This document shows, in pieces, positions 10,952-22,662 of a stretch of 64,000 nt of DNA. Every line of letters starts with the position of its first letter. The first letter of the stretch is position 1. A model generated the notes under the pieces. That model did not search any database. It saw nothing but the letters and a program-made list of their open reading frames with translations, and was not told the origin of the DNA. Where the stretch lies: NCBI GenBank assembly GCA_025677835.1, contig JAIXMR010000112.1:1-64000 (forward strand). Direction: 5' to 3'. The position numbers and the translations under genes are program-made. Source of the DNA: Sporodiniella umbellata (taxonomy: Eukaryota; Mucoromycota; Mucoromycetes; Mucorales; Rhizopodaceae).

Positions 10952-12519
10952 GAGCATAAAAAGCTTTGTTTTTTTTTTTTTTTTTTTTTTTTTTTTGTCA
11001 ACACCAAAGTCTATCAAGCCACCCTTTTTCTTTTTTTTTTTTTTAAAAAGAAAAAACCTGAGACTTGTTCTTTATAAACGTACACAGGCGTACATTTCTA
11101 TTCAGTTTTCAAAAGGCATCAAGAAAAAATAAAGTAAAAAAAAAAAAAAAAAAAAAATTTTTCTTTTTACGATTGGTGCTTTGTCATTCAACTACGCCTA
11201 ATAACTCCACCAGAAAATAGAATTTTTTTTTTTTGGTTTTCCCTTACGTTTTTTTTTTTTTTTTTTTTTTTTTTTCATTCCCTCTTTCTTTGTCCTTTGA
11301 CTGGTTTTGTTGTATCACTTTTTGTAGGGAGAAACCATGGTTGTTGAGCCTTCATCGTGAATTTTTCTTGATGTTCATGTTCATCTCCAGTTCCGCTCGT
11401 CTCGGATGGAGTCCGACACTTGGGCTTTTTCCAAAGTAGGGTGGAAATGCCTGCCAAAAAAAAAAAAATTTACTTTATTGGCTTGCTCTGTTTTTTTTTC
11501 TAACAAGTGAGAAACGACGGTCTTCAGGTGACTGTTTAGAATTTGCTGAGTTGCAACCCAGGGCTTTCTGAGTTAGTGTATTCTACATGTTGCTTGTTTT
11601 TGATAGTAAAGAGAGAGACCTTTTTGGTATGGATATCCTTTGGTTATAGAAAGGAAGAGACTGTAGCTCATTTCTGTACTGAAAAAGGAATACCTTTTGT
11701 GCTTCTGAACAAAATCCTGATACCGCATAGAATCTTGTCTTTTTTTTTTATTAAAACTGACGTGGTCTGTTTTATTTTAGCTCGCCGTAGAAAAAAAAAT
11801 GCACGAGTATTCGATTTCTATAAGAGGAGAGGCAACTGTAGTGAGAATGTCCGTAGGCTGTTCCTCCCCCTTAAAAAAAAAAAAAAACGGGTTCTGCCTG
11901 ATGGCTATCTTATCATGTTGTTTCACCAACAGCCTCGCATAAAGCTTCTTGTGCTTTGAGGTGTTTTTAACAAAACATGTTTGTATCCAAAACCATCTCT
12001 TTATACTCTTGCTTTATACAACAAGAAGAAAACCAGAGTTCGTGTAGGCCGTAAGAAAAAAAGAGTGGGTAAGCCAAAACACAAAAGTAAATGTTGTAAG
12101 ACATTACTCTTGACTTTTTTGACGGCTCTTTAGTACAAAGCGCTATTCATAAATCAAATAATAATATCCTTTTCTAATTCTACTTCCGCCTCTTTGAGTG
12201 ATTACAGAGCCCAACAATCAATCACCAGGAAGCTTCTTTGGTTACGCTTTTGTAACAATAAAACAAAGTTTGTTTTAAACAACCTTCCCTTCTCTTGTTA
12301 TGGTTTCCTTTACCCTGGCTCTATCTACCTTTAAATTAAAAGCACGAAAGGGTATATCATTTGAGGTTTTTTTTTTTTTTTTTTTTTTTTTAATGTTTCG
12401 CTTTATGGACTTTCAAAATGGACTTTTTTTTTTTTTTGGTTATAAAACGAGAGAGAGCGTTTTTACAAAGACAAGCAAATAGAAATCTGTTGACACTAAT
12501 TTTAATGTTACAGCTTCTC

Positions 12520-12550
<31 letters not shown>

Positions 12551-12922
12551 AGAAATCATGATTAACGATTAAAAGTTTCTAGGGTGTGTCTTATTGTTCT
12601 TTTTGTTTTAAACCATTTTTTTCTTTTTTTACATAAAAAAAAAAACGTACCACTCTAGTGTTGGCGATCTTTCTATAGCCGCGTTCTATTGTTACTAGAA
12701 GACTGTCTTGCCTTGTTTTGAAATGCATGGATTCTAAACAATTATATACGTGTTTACTTTAAACTATTACAGGGTCGATAAATGTCAATAATGCTTGAGT
12801 TCGCACTACGTTATACAAAACAAAAAGAGAAATGAGCACAAGAGAATAATAATTTTCATTTTTTTTTTTCTTTTCCTTTCTTCTTTTATATTACTTTTTT
12901 TTTTTGCGGGCGACAGTAAATC
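10762..12922. other. Long AT-rich intergenic region
   Basis: About 2.16 kb dominated by T- and A-tracts (for example 10919-10945, 10969-10996, 11250-11275, 12366-12390, 12520-12545). No gene is well supported. Two weak coding-like stretches are noted: a minus-strand 60-aa frame at 11275-11457, and a very basic plus-strand frame ending in a stop at 12131-12133 with KKKTRVRVGRKKKRVGK. The promoters of the divergent azgA and methyltransferase genes must lie here. Confidence 0.65.
11275..11457 (-). CDS. Possible 60-aa orphan protein
   Basis: Minus-strand frame starting MAGISTLLWKKPKC and ending GQRKRE before a stop. It is hydrophilic with mixed charge and lacks the Phe/Lys homopolymers of the neighbouring tract-derived frames. 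That is the only reason to list it. It has no recognised domain and no clear splice partners, and chance is a real alternative. Confidence 0.2.
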   Translation of the reverse strand: MAGISTLLWKKPKCRTPSETSGTGDEHEHQEKFTMKAQQPWFLPTKSDTTKPVKGQRKRE

Positions 12923-14240
12923 ATGGGAATAAAACAATCTCGATATCATCGTCAGAAACAAAGTGCTCCCCGAAGAGAAAGTCTTCATACAAACCATACA
13001 GTGTCAGAGCTATCGCAATCTACTCAGTCAAGAATCATCGAAGGAAGGCAGTATCATAACGACCAAACAAGCACCTATATCTTGCCCAAAGATGAAATAG
13101 AGCAAGACAGATTAAACTCTGTATATTTACCCAAAAAAAAAAAAAAAAAAAAAGAGAACCTATACTAAGCTCTTCTTTCTATAGCAACACTTTGCAGTCA
13201 AAGCTTTATTTAGCCAGTAATATAGCCAGAGTGTGTAGACGATGGGGATGACTGATGGCAATTTTCTTTTTAGGAGAAACATCTTGGGTTCTATTGAAAA
13301 ATCGTTACCAAATAACTCGATGATACTCGATATTGGCTGTGGTACAGGGTGTTGGGTGATGGTAAATAACAAAATGTAATAAGGAAAACCAGGCAGACAA
13401 GATAAAAATAACCAGAAAAGAGGATAGGAAATGGCAGTGGATTATCCAGAACATAATTTTAAAGGGGTAGATCTTTCAGACATGTTTCCGACTACGATTC
13501 GACCCGAGAATGCAGAATTCGAATTGGTCAACGTCTTGGGTGGTTTGCCTTTTGAAGACAACACTTTTGATTTTGTTAATATGCGTTTTATGATGACAGC
13601 CTTCAGTACCTCCGAATGGCCTATCATTATAAACGAAATCCATCGGGTCCTGAAAACAGGAGGGATGGTTGAGCTCATGGAAAACGTCTTTCCAGTACGT
13701 TGTGTTACACATATGTATCCCACACAAGCCCTATTGAACTTTAGGTATATTTAGGAAAAAGCACGTTCGCCTATCGTAGAAGCAGTCAATCAGCAATGTA
13801 AACCAACCGATCTCTTTCTCTATCACATACTTATTTTACCTAGTTTATGAAATGTTGAAGGAAAACGAAAAAGAGCCTTTGATATCCACCCAACTAGATA
13901 CTTTGCTTCAACAAGGGAATTTCAAAATCATTGAGAGACAAGAAAAGTGTTTACAATACAGTAAAGATAAGCTTATCTTTCTTTTCTTTCTTGGCTTAAT
14001 CATTCAATAGAAACATCCATGGGCCCTTTGGGAAGAGAGTTGGTCGACTGTTGGAAACTGGCTATTCTTGCTTTAAAGCCATTACTGGCCAGAAGACTCG
14101 TACAGGATCCAGACACTTATGATGCTTTGATAGATAAATACGTTGAGGGCCTTTTAGAAGACCAATGTAGGACAAAGATCGTAGCTTATTCTGCTCAAAA
14201 ACTGCAAGTGGAAAGTATTGAACAACAACAAGATAATTAA
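12923..14240 (+). CDS. Class I SAM-dependent methyltransferase
   Basis: Seven exons: 12923-13120, 13185-13216, 13274-13361, 13428-13694, 13755-13797, 13844-13960 and 14011-14240, giving 324 aa with consistent phase. After a polar, Gln/Ser-rich N-terminus comes DEIEQDRLNSQHFAVKALF. SAM-binding motif I follows as SMILDIGCGTGCWVM across an exon junction, motif II as FKGVDLSDMFPTT, and later motifs as GLPFEDNTFDFVNMRFM and HRVLKTGGMVELME. This is the layout of the fungal family that includes LaeA-like and Velvet-linked methyltransferases, and also of many uncharacterised paralogues in Mucorales. The substrate cannot be assigned. Exon 2 is only 32 nt. A coding-strand T-tract (12895-12904) precedes the start. 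Confidence 0.85.
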
Positions 14241-14254
14241 ACCTCACATTATAT

Positions 14255-14259
<5 letters not shown>

Positions 14260-14316
<57 letters not shown>

Positions 14317-14329
14317 ACAAACACACACA
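14260..14329 (+). repeat. (AC)n microsatellite
   Basis: About 25 mostly perfect AC units, beginning 20 bp after the methyltransferase stop codon, so probably in its 3' untranslated region or just beyond. Confidence 0.9.
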
Positions 14330-14668
14330 TTTATAAAGAAAAACATTGAACAAAAACTATTCACTATCCCTCTTACTTTTTTCAAAAAAAAAAAAAAAAA
14401 AAAGGGTGAAAAAGAGAAAGATAAACAAAAGCATGCGATAGATGAACAGGGCTTGAAACAAAAATAGTTTTCAATAAATATACACTCTTTACACATGTTG
14501 TTTCACGTGTGTTGGATGTTACAGTGAGCTGAGAGCCAAAACAATATTCTTAGTTCTATGGATATAAAAAGGGCTTTGTACACGTCTTTGGATACACATT
14601 GGTGATTTCCATTCGGCCTTTGAATAGGTACCTTTTTTGAGTTCACAACGACAAATCAAGAGAAAAAT

Positions 14669-14977
14669 CTAGCACAGCGAGGCTAGTGGTTGGTTTAAAA
14701 AATTGAGATAATTTGGGACTTTTTTTTTTATAAAAACCATTGGCTCATCAATGTTTTTAAACCTCCATAAAATACTGTAGTTTTGTGCGTTTTCAAAGAA
14801 TTCAGATACAAGAAAGACGTCTAAAGTTTGTTGACTGGATAAACTCCAAATCCTTTCTTTTTGTTTTAACATGGTCTTTGCTTGCTTCTTGATATTTCGT
14901 GTCCGGTGCTGGCCCATTCCCAAATACTGGTGTAGAGCCGAATCCAAACTCAATTTTTCAAAGTAATCTCGCAACAT
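14669..14977 (-). CDS. Possible 102-aa orphan protein
   Basis: Single-exon minus-strand frame from MLRDYFEKLSLDSALHQYLG to a stop after LNQPLASLC. It has balanced composition with no tract-derived homopolymers. About 80 bp upstream, on its strand, is a TATA-like TTTATATAG (around 15054-15063), a plausible core promoter. No domain was recognised and no signal peptide is visible. It could be a lineage-specific gene or a chance frame. Confidence 0.35.
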   Translation of the reverse strand: MLRDYFEKLSLDSALHQYLGMGQHRTRNIKKQAKTMLKQKERIWSLSSQQTLDVFLVSEFFENAQNYSILWRFKNIDEPMVFIKKKVPNYLNFLNQPLASLC

Positions 14978-16467
14978 ACAAATGACAGGTCGCCTTTGTT
15001 GTTCAAGAAAACTACATCATGCCTGTGGTTTGATTTTTGTTTTCACATCAATCCTCTATATAAATATCATCTGCTTTGATATGGTTGATATGTTTGTTAA
15101 AGATTGATTCTTTGACAACACCCCAGAGTTTTCTTTTTTTTATTATTATTTTAGAAACGTCTCTACATTCGGTTTTGGTATACTTTAGAGTTTATCTGTG
15201 CTTGAGACAATACAATAGATCACATCTTCCAGAATCTATCAAAACACACTGCCGCTCTGTTTTTTTTTTTTTTTTTTTTTTTAGAAAGGCAATTGTCGAA
15301 TGTAATTGGCGGTTACTTTGAAATGAAATCGTCGGCATCTCTGTGCCTGATTTTGTTGCAACTCTTTGGACCCAGATCACAAAACTAACAAAAAAAAGCA
15401 ATCATGCATTTTTATATTGAGAGCTTCTTCATACATAGTGAGTTAGTGAAACTTGTCTATAGTTTCTAGAATCTCATTTGTTTATTTATTTACCTATGCC
15501 TAAAATTACTAGCATTTTGACTTTGATGTTGGGCTTTTTTCCTCAATAAAATTATATTCCATAATTCACTTCAAAACAAACTTTATTTTTAAAAGATGGC
15601 CTATGTACAATTGGTAAGCTTTTTAATCCCCATTAGATCAAATCTTTGACAACTTTGAATGAAGGAACAAGTCTCTCCTATTTAATCTAAAAAAAAAAAA
15701 ACTTTCTATAAAGATTAATGTTCCATATATATATATATACATTATACAATATTTACCTTGGCACTGATATTTTCCAGTTTGCCTCAAATACACACAAAGC
15801 CACAGCCATTGGCATAAAAAGACTGTTTCTTTTTCAACCTATCACCGAGATCAATGCCCTAACTTAGCTTGTATAAATCATGTAGACCCAAAAAAGTAGG
15901 GTCGCTTTTGTTAATTGTTTTTTATTACACCTTTTTTTTTTTTTAGGTCAGTATCAAGAAAGTGCTTTATATCAAAGAAGCTTGGCTTTTTTTTTTTTTT
16001 TTTTTTGACACAAAAAGAGATTTTTTCAAAGTCCCATTGTTGAGAAAAGTTTATTTCGGTTCCTATTTACAAAAAGGCAAAATATGTACAAATACCCGTC
16101 TCCTTTCTGCTTGACAGTCTAACCAAGGGAGTTTTAAAAAATAGGCTATTCCTTTTGATCTGTGGTATTGTTACAAGCTCAATTTTCTTTTTTTTTTTAA
16201 AAAAAAACAATAAAAAGAAAAGAGAGATGTATTTGGTTAAATCCCTTATTTAGCTATGTAGAAAACCATTTCTTGATTTGTATATATAAAGGTGTGTGTG
16301 TATCAAGCGACCAATCAAGCATTGCTTTTTTTTTTAATGGTGTAACTTTTTTGATCTTTATAAATAGTACTGCAAGCCAAGGAATCACCGGAACGACAAA
16401 GTGTATTTAATCACTAGAACCTTTTCTTTTTTTCTTTTTCGTTTTTTTTTCTTTTTCATTTATATAC

Positions 16468-16767
16468 ATGTTTCAACAAGACAGCCAGCCAAAAACAAGA
16501 CATGTATGGAGGAGCCGATTGAGCGGGATCAGCTCATGTATCCGGCCGGTACAAGAAGAACTAAGGACACAAAGCCATTGTTCGCTACCGGCCGATGAGT
16601 TACAATTCAGTGAAAAGACGTTAACAGCAGAAAGGCCGGCGTATATACCCAATCGATGTGAAAGCAAGTCTTATTCAGCACATGCCAACTATGATAACCA
16701 GATGAACAGAATCTGTAATAGCCGGAGAACCGTCATGCTGACAAAAGCCTTACAAGAAAGACAATAA
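16468..16767 (+). CDS. Possible 99-aa orphan protein
   Basis: Plus-strand frame from MFQQDSQPKTRHVWRSR to a stop after TKALQERQ. The local base composition is clearly less AT-rich than the flanks, which supports a real gene. A T-rich stretch and a TATATA lie directly upstream. A second overlapping frame (16401-16598) is also open through the same GC-richer block, so the frame choice is uncertain. No domain was recognised. Confidence 0.35.
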   Translation: MFQQDSQPKTRHVWRSRLSGISSCIRPVQEELRTQSHCSLPADELQFSEKTLTAERPAYIPNRCESKSYSAHANYDNQMNRICNSRRTVMLTKALQERQ

Positions 16768-16896
16768 TAATAATAAAAAACAGTTATTGTGGATCTCTAT
16801 ATAAATGTTTTATTTATGAATATACATATATATATACATATATATTTTTTGCGTTTGATTTTATTTTTCTGTATGTGTATGTGTGTGTAGGCTGGT

Positions 16897-18788
16897 TTAC
16901 TTTTTCAAGCCCTTCTTCTTTTTCTGTGTGATCTTGGCTTCTTCAATGTACTGCTTATCTTCTTCTTCATCAAAGCCTAGTGACTGTTCTTTTGATTCTT
17001 CTGAAGTGTCTGATTTTTGTTGTTTCAAATCCTTGTCCACTACGTTGTCGTATTTGTTATCGAGTTTCTTAAATTTAGCCACATAAAAGCCATCCATGTT
17101 GTGAACGTGAGGGTAAAATCTTCTAGTCAATTTGACAGAAGGATGGAAGGTTTTGCCGCGGTAAGAAGTGAAGCCTTCACGGCCAAAATCAAGTGTGGTA
17201 GGTACCAGCTTTACATTGGGTCTTTTAGCGAGAGCGTAGTTGACTACAGCTTCGTTTTCTTCTACAGTCACTGAACAGGTAGAATAGACAATGTAACCAC
17301 CAGTCTTGGATTTGGCATCGACGGAATCGATAGCAGACAAGATAAGTTGCTTTTGAAGGAAAGGAATGTCGATGAAATCTCTTTCGGTTTTGTTGAGTTT
17401 CACGCTGGGATCTTTGGAGATAACGCCTGTACCCGAGCAGGGAGCATCCAGCAGGACACGATCGAAACCACCAATAACCTTGGGGAACTCACGACCGTCG
17501 TAGTTACAGACTACCGCGTTCTTGACACCCAATCGATGAATGTTAGCCGTCAGACTCTTCAAACGGTCTTTGGTGGCATCGTTAGCAAATACCATACCGG
17601 TGTTCTTTTGCAATGCGGCGATATGGGTGGTCTTACCACCTGGAGCAGATGCCATGTCTAATACGCGCTCTTCAGGTTGAGGAGCTAAAGCCATCACGGG
17701 CAAGAAAGAGGAGGCGGCTTGAAGCATATAATGACCAGCAAGATATTCGGGTGTGGCACCAATCGGTACTTGAGATTCAAACACTTGAAGACCTACTTTA
17801 CTCCATTTACCAATGGGCTCCAAGTTCACACCACGGTTAATCAAGGCTTGAGCAAGATCACGACGACGGGTCTTTAACGTGTTGGTACGGATGGTGACAG
17901 GACGAGCGACTTCGTTGGCTTCGAAGAATTCGATAGCTTCTGATACAGGGAAAAGGTTGAAAAGCTTCTCGGTCAAGAATTCAGAGTAACCATAATAGTT
18001 TGCGATATCTTTCATCAAACGGTCAACGTAATCCTGACGGCTGGTATCGAGATCCCGGAATCGTTTAAAGTCGTTCAAGACGTTCACAATATCCTTAATA
18101 CGCTGACTGACCACGGTCACATCAGCAACAAGTTCGTCATCGTCGCCTTCAGGTAACGCATAACGTTCACCCTCAGCCTCAGCCTCTTTTTGTGCTTGCT
18201 CTTGCATTTCTGCTTCTGCAGCTGCTGCTTCACGAGCCGCACGGGCTTCGATCTTGCGCGATTTACGTTCATCCAAACCCTCACCCTATATTATCATCAA
18301 TTCGTTTCAATTAACCTTCTATATACAATAACAATAAGAGGTACCTCAACAAGCTCATCATCCTCATCGTCCTCATCCTCATCTTCGTCCTCGTCCTCTT
18401 CATTTTCTTCAGCTTCTGACTCAGAGCCCAAGAAGTCTGCATTGGATTTAGGGAAAAAGTCTTGTTCTACTTCTTCCTCTTCTTGAATAAACTCATCCTC
18501 TTCTTCCATATCATACTCATCCAAATCAGCCTCACTCTCGTCATCAGAGGCTACCTCAAGATTATCCCAAAGTTCATCGTCTACTACAGGAGCTACTTCC
18601 TTTTTCTTGGATAGAGCTTTGACTTTCTTGGACTGTTTGGGTGCAATATCCTCTGTATTTTGACGTTTTTTTTCATTGGCAGCCTTTTGTTTGTTTACTT
18701 TTGCTTGGGCTCTTCTTGAAAGACCTTCACGTACAGGCTTTTCAATAGGTTCAGGAGCCTGTTGCTTGTTCTTTGCGCGACGTCCCAT
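16897..18788 (-). CDS. NOP2: Nop2/NSUN-family rRNA (cytosine-C5) methyltransferase
   Basis: Two exons, 18788-18345 and 18285-16897, encoding 610 aa. The N-terminus is basic with nuclear-localisation-like Lys/Arg clusters. A long acidic stretch (EDEDEDEDEDDEDDE) then ends at the intron. The catalytic half has SAM motif I VLDMASAPGGKTTHIAAL, motif IV LLDAPCSGTGVISKDPSVK with the release cysteine, and motif VI IVYSTCSVTVEENE with the nucleophile cysteine. Yeast Nop2 methylates 25S rRNA and is needed for 60S ribosome assembly in the nucleolus. The C-terminus is again Lys-rich. The start lies just inside a plus-strand A-tract at 18820-18835, that is, a coding-strand T-tract. Its neighbour downstream of the promoter, the AAA protease, ends only 212 bp away on the same strand. 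Confidence 0.95.
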
Positions 18789-18963
18789 TTTGAATCAACA
18801 GTGATGTAAAAAAAGATAAAAAAAAAAAAAAAAAAGTTGGAAAAGAATTCAAGTTGGATTCAACCCTATTCATGTCACAATCAAGTCACACCTTTCGAGA
18901 CAGTGGCTTATTACCATAAAATTACAAGTTTTCTTTTTTTTTTTATATTTATTTATAAAAGCG

Positions 18964-18988
18964 TATGTGTGTGTGTGTGTGTGTGTGT
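18964..18988 (+). repeat. (GT)n microsatellite
   Basis: About a dozen GT units immediately after the stop codon (minus-strand sense) of the AAA protease gene, in the 212-bp gap before NOP2. Confidence 0.85.
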
Positions 18989-19000
18989 TTGTTTAAACAT

Positions 19001-21298
19001 CTATGGAGAAGAGGGAGTGCTGGGAGCATCTTCAGGGAAAGGAGGTGGAGAAGAAGTCTAAGAAAAAAAAAATGAGGAAGGATTCTTTTAAAAAGAGAAC
19101 AGTATGTTTACCTTCTTTCTAACGTATTCATCATATACAGTAAATTCCTCAAAAGGTCGCTTGCCTAATAAAGTTTCCATGTCTTCTCTTGTCAACACTT
19201 CTTTTTCTAATAACAATTTTGCGACTTTTTCGATATCTGCTTTTTTGGAAAGCAAGAGTTCGTGTGTACGTTGATAGGCGGCGGTTACCATGCTGCGTGC
19301 CTCGCTATCGATCAAGGAGCCTGTTTGTTCGGAATAGGGCTTTTGGAACTGTTGATCGTTTTGGTCGGAGAAGGACAAGGGACCTACTTTATCGTTCATA
19401 CCGTAGCTTGTGATCTGAGCATAAGCAATTTTAGTAACTTTTTGAAGATCATCGTGAGCGCCAGTGGTGATGGAGTCAAAGAAGATTTGTTCAGAAACAC
19501 GACCGCCGAGGGTCATACACATACGATCGAGGAGTTGTTCTTTTGAATACAAGTACTGGTCTTTAGGCAAGTATTGGGCATAACCCAAAGCAGCAGAGCC
19601 ACGAGGGATAACGGAGACTTTGAGAAGAGGGTCGGCGTACTTGAGATACCAGCCAGCGACGGCATGACCTGCTTCGTGGTAAGCCACAGTCTTCTTTTCC
19701 TCGGGAGACAACACTCTGGATTTCTTTTCAAGACCGGCAATCACACGTTCGATTGCGTCTTCAAAATCTTTTTCCTCAACGTTTTCCTTGAGTCGACGTG
19801 CGGCGATCAAGGCAGCCTCGTTACAGACGTTGTGGATATCAGCGCCTGAGAAACCTGGGGTGAGGGCAGCGAGTTTGCGAGACAGGTGTTCAACATCGAC
19901 CTCGGTTCGAATAGGCTTCAGATGGACCTTGAAAATCTGGGCGCGTCCACCAATATCAGGTCTGTCGAGAGCGATATGACGATCAAAACGGCCGGGACGC
20001 ATCAAGGCAGGATCCAATACGTCTGGACGGTTAGTACCGGCCAAGACGACGACATGTTGGCTAGAATCGAAACCGTCCATTTCGACCAAGAGTTGATTGA
20101 GGGTCGTCTCACGTTCGTCATTGCCACCAAACTGAGCGTTCTTGGATCTGGCTTTACCGATAGCATCAATTTCGTCTACAAAGATGATACAGGGAGCGTT
20201 CTTTTTAGCTGTGGCGAACAAATCCCGTACACGGGAAGAGCCGACACCTACAAACATTTCGACGAATTCTGAGCCAGAGACGCTCAAGAAGGGCACGCCT
20301 GCTTCACCTGCAGTAGCTTTGGCCAAGAGGGTTTTACCTGTACCAGGTGGACCGGACAGGATGGCCCCTTTAGGAATCGTGGCTCCCAAACGTTCATAAG
20401 CTGCGGGGTTCTTCAAGAACTTTACAAACTCCATGATTTCTTCCTTGGCCTCGTCAGCGCCTGCTACGTCCTTAAACTTCATACGGATATCGGTCTCTTG
20501 GTTAAACATCTTGGCCTTGCTCTTGCCGATACCAAAGATACCGCCTTGACCACCCGCACCTCCTGGGCCGCGACGTGTCATATAGACCAATGCACCAATC
20601 AACAATAACGAAGGGGCAAAATGAGCCAGGACAGACACCAGACTCACTTCATCACGATAGGCTACCGGAATGCGTTCGTTTGACGGAATGCCGAGCTCGT
20701 TTTGAGCTTGTTCCAGCTTGATCTCAAAACTGTCAGGCGACCCAATCGTGAATACAAATGTCTGATGGCCATTCACACCCAAATTGGATGCCTCAGGCCG
20801 AAGATAGACTCGAACCCGGTTCTTGTTCAGCACTACCAGTTTATCTACCAATCCTCTGTCCAGCAACTGCGATCGAAATCCTTGCCAGGTGATCTCTTTG
20901 GAAGATTCCGTATCGGATGTCAATTTATACATGAGCCAAGTACCTAACGCGGTACCCAACACAGCATTCCAGTTCATAGGTGTCTCGGGCGTAGGCTTAT
21001 GATTGTTGTTGGTGTTATTGTTCTTGCTGTTATTGTTGTTGGGCGGTTTAGGGATCTGTTCCACTGACTTTTTGGTATGTTGAGAAGCGGCTTCTTCTAC
21101 TTTGGTTTTGTTAGTTTGTTTTGATTTTCCAAAGAATCCTTCAAATCCTTTAGGAATATTCAACGGCTGATCATCTTTCTTGGGTTCTTTTTCACTCGAA
21201 TATTTGCGAATCTCTCGGCGTAATAAGGTATTTGTACGTTGAAATCTCGCAGCACTCGAATTTCTTATTCCAGAGCGTTGAACAAGTCGAGATAGCAT
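19001..21298 (-). CDS. Mitochondrial m-AAA (FtsH-type) metalloprotease
   Basis: Two exons, 21298-19112 and 19057-19001, encoding 747 aa. The short last exon adds [18 protein letters not shown]. The N-terminus [21 protein letters not shown] is an Arg-rich mitochondrial targeting sequence. Two membrane segments flank an FtsH extracellular domain ([18 protein letters not shown] near 110, [14 protein letters not shown] near 235). The AAA module has Walker [15 protein letters not shown] and Walker [16 protein letters not shown]; the second region of homology includes [11 protein letters not shown]. The zinc site is HEAGH. Architecture matches Yta12/Afg3 subunits of the matrix-facing protease that degrades misfolded inner-membrane proteins. 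I cannot decide between the two paralogues. A poly-Asn tract ([13 protein letters not shown]) sits between targeting sequence and first membrane segment. Confidence 0.95.
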
Positions 21299-21973
21299 TG
21301 TTTCCTTCTTTTTTTTTTTTTTTTTTAGTTAGGGTTAGAAAAAGAGAAAATAAAGGAAGGGGTCAAGGTTTTTTTTTTTCAGAGTGAATTGTCCGCAGTT
21401 CTCTGCAAAGCTTGGTCATTTTAGACGTCACTTTCGGGGTTGAACCCCCGTTCATTTTTCTTTTTCTCGGCTGACAATCGAAAGCAGATAAACTTGATTG
21501 TAATAAGTGTATGTTGTCTAGGAAAAAAAGAAAAAAAAAAGGGGGGGGGAGGAGAGGATCTTTGTCGAGAAAGCCACAAACAGCCATCACAACAAATAAG
21601 TGTTTGTGTTGCAAAAATCTTATTTATTTCCATTTACAGTACGTATTGTTTCTATTGGTTACTTGGTAAGCTGTTGTAGCAAAGCAGGGTATTGGCGTCG
21701 GATTGATCTGTTGGGTTTCCAAGGAAACGAATCGGCCACTGATAATACCATACCTTGATCAGCGTACGTACCTTTTTTTTTTTTTTTTTCAATCCAGTTT
21801 TTTTTTTTTGTAAAAATTATCGAATGATTCATTTTGACACAGAAATTTTCTGGTTTGAGAAAAGGGTAGAGAGGGGTCTTTAGCCCTGTGTTGACTTTAT
21901 TATATGTGCGATTTCAATAAAATAAACAGAGAGAGAGAGAGAGAGAGAGAGATAAGGTGAAGGTGAAAAGAGT
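21299..21973. other. Spacer between COX6 3' end and AAA protease promoter
   Basis: About 675 bp with no supported gene. It holds T-tracts (21309-21326, 21774-21789), an A/G-run at 21526-21552 and an AG microsatellite at 21929-21952. On the minus strand an AATAAA (TTTATT at 21896-21901) lies about 75 bp past the COX6 stop. Confidence 0.65.
21929..21952 (+). repeat. (AG)n microsatellite
   Basis: About twelve AG units about 20 bp beyond the COX6 stop codon, in the 3' untranslated region of that minus-strand gene. Confidence 0.85.
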
Positions 21974-22350
21974 TTATTGGCTCAATTCTTCTTTTGTCAA
22001 AAGACCCAATTCTTCTCTGAGAGGTGCTAATTCTTCCAGGTATTGGTTATATTGTTTGTCGTTTTCGACTTTATCCTTCAATCCTTCAAAGACGCGGACG
22101 GCTGTTGCAAAGTCGTTCACACGGCGAGAGGCTTTCAAAGCTGATTCGACAACGGAAGGGGAAGGTACAAGATCGTAAGCAAAGGCGTTGTTCAAACCAC
22201 GTTGAAGTTCAAAAAGATCTTCAACACCGTCGAAAAATTTGACGTAGCGTTCGTTGAAGGATTCAAAACTTTCTTCTTCATGTCCAGCAGAATAGAAGCG
22301 TTGGCTCATTCCTTGAAGTGATTTTTAATTTTTTTTTTTCCCTTAAAAGC

Positions 22351-22395
<45 letters not shown>

Positions 22396-22481
22396 TTTGT
22401 ATAAATACCTAAAGCAGGACGAGAAAGTGTGGCACGAGCAGCGGTAACACGGCAGGCAACAGAAGAAATAGTACGAAGCAT
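21974..22481 (-). CDS. COX6: Cytochrome c oxidase subunit VIa-type/Cox6 (COX5A family)
   Basis: Two exons, 22481-22409 and 22311-21974, encoding 136 aa. The first exon supplies a Ser/Arg-rich mitochondrial presequence, MLRTISSVACRVTAARATLS. The second carries the conserved core: EEESFESFNERYVKFFDGVEDLFELQRGLNN, VPSPSVVESALKASRRVNDFATAVRVFEGLK and YLEELAPLREELG. This is the yeast Cox6/animal COX5A subunit on the matrix face of complex IV. The 97-bp intron contains a long CA/TG dinucleotide run. Only 181 bp separate the start from the stop of the upstream FAO1 gene on the same strand, so its promoter is compact. Confidence 0.95.
22351..22394 (+). repeat. (CA)n microsatellite inside the COX6 intron
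   Basis: About 22 CA units (TG on the coding strand) fill nearly half of the only COX6 intron. Confidence 0.9.
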
Positions 22482-22662
22482 GGTTTGGAGTGGGGAGTTG
22501 TATTGAGAAAAAGGAAAAAAAGTAAAGAAAAATCAATCCACTTTTACAAGTCAGGGTGCGGAGTTTCCGTTCACCAAGTCAAGAAGGAAGAGTAACACGG
22601 ATGACATCGGTTCTTTTTTATTATTGAAAGAAAACACGACTATTTCCAGAATAGAGGGATGT

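Larger units (their letters stand above)
14330..16896. other. Long intergenic region with two possible small genes
   Basis: About 2.6 kb between the methyltransferase and the 3' end of the NOP2 gene. It is AT-rich with T-tracts (15264-15282, 15990-16006, 16430-16460) and an AT run at 15727-15740. Two single-exon frames are protein-like and listed separately (14669-14977 minus, 16468-16767 plus). Otherwise I see nothing. Confidence 0.65.

Noticed and set aside
11543..11959. Plus-strand 138-aa frame
   Set aside because: Ends in Lys-tract sequence, has no recognisable motif, no splice partners and AT-driven composition.
14260..14329. CRISPR-like or telomeric array
   Set aside because: Plain AC dinucleotide microsatellite with no spacers; the organism is eukaryotic.
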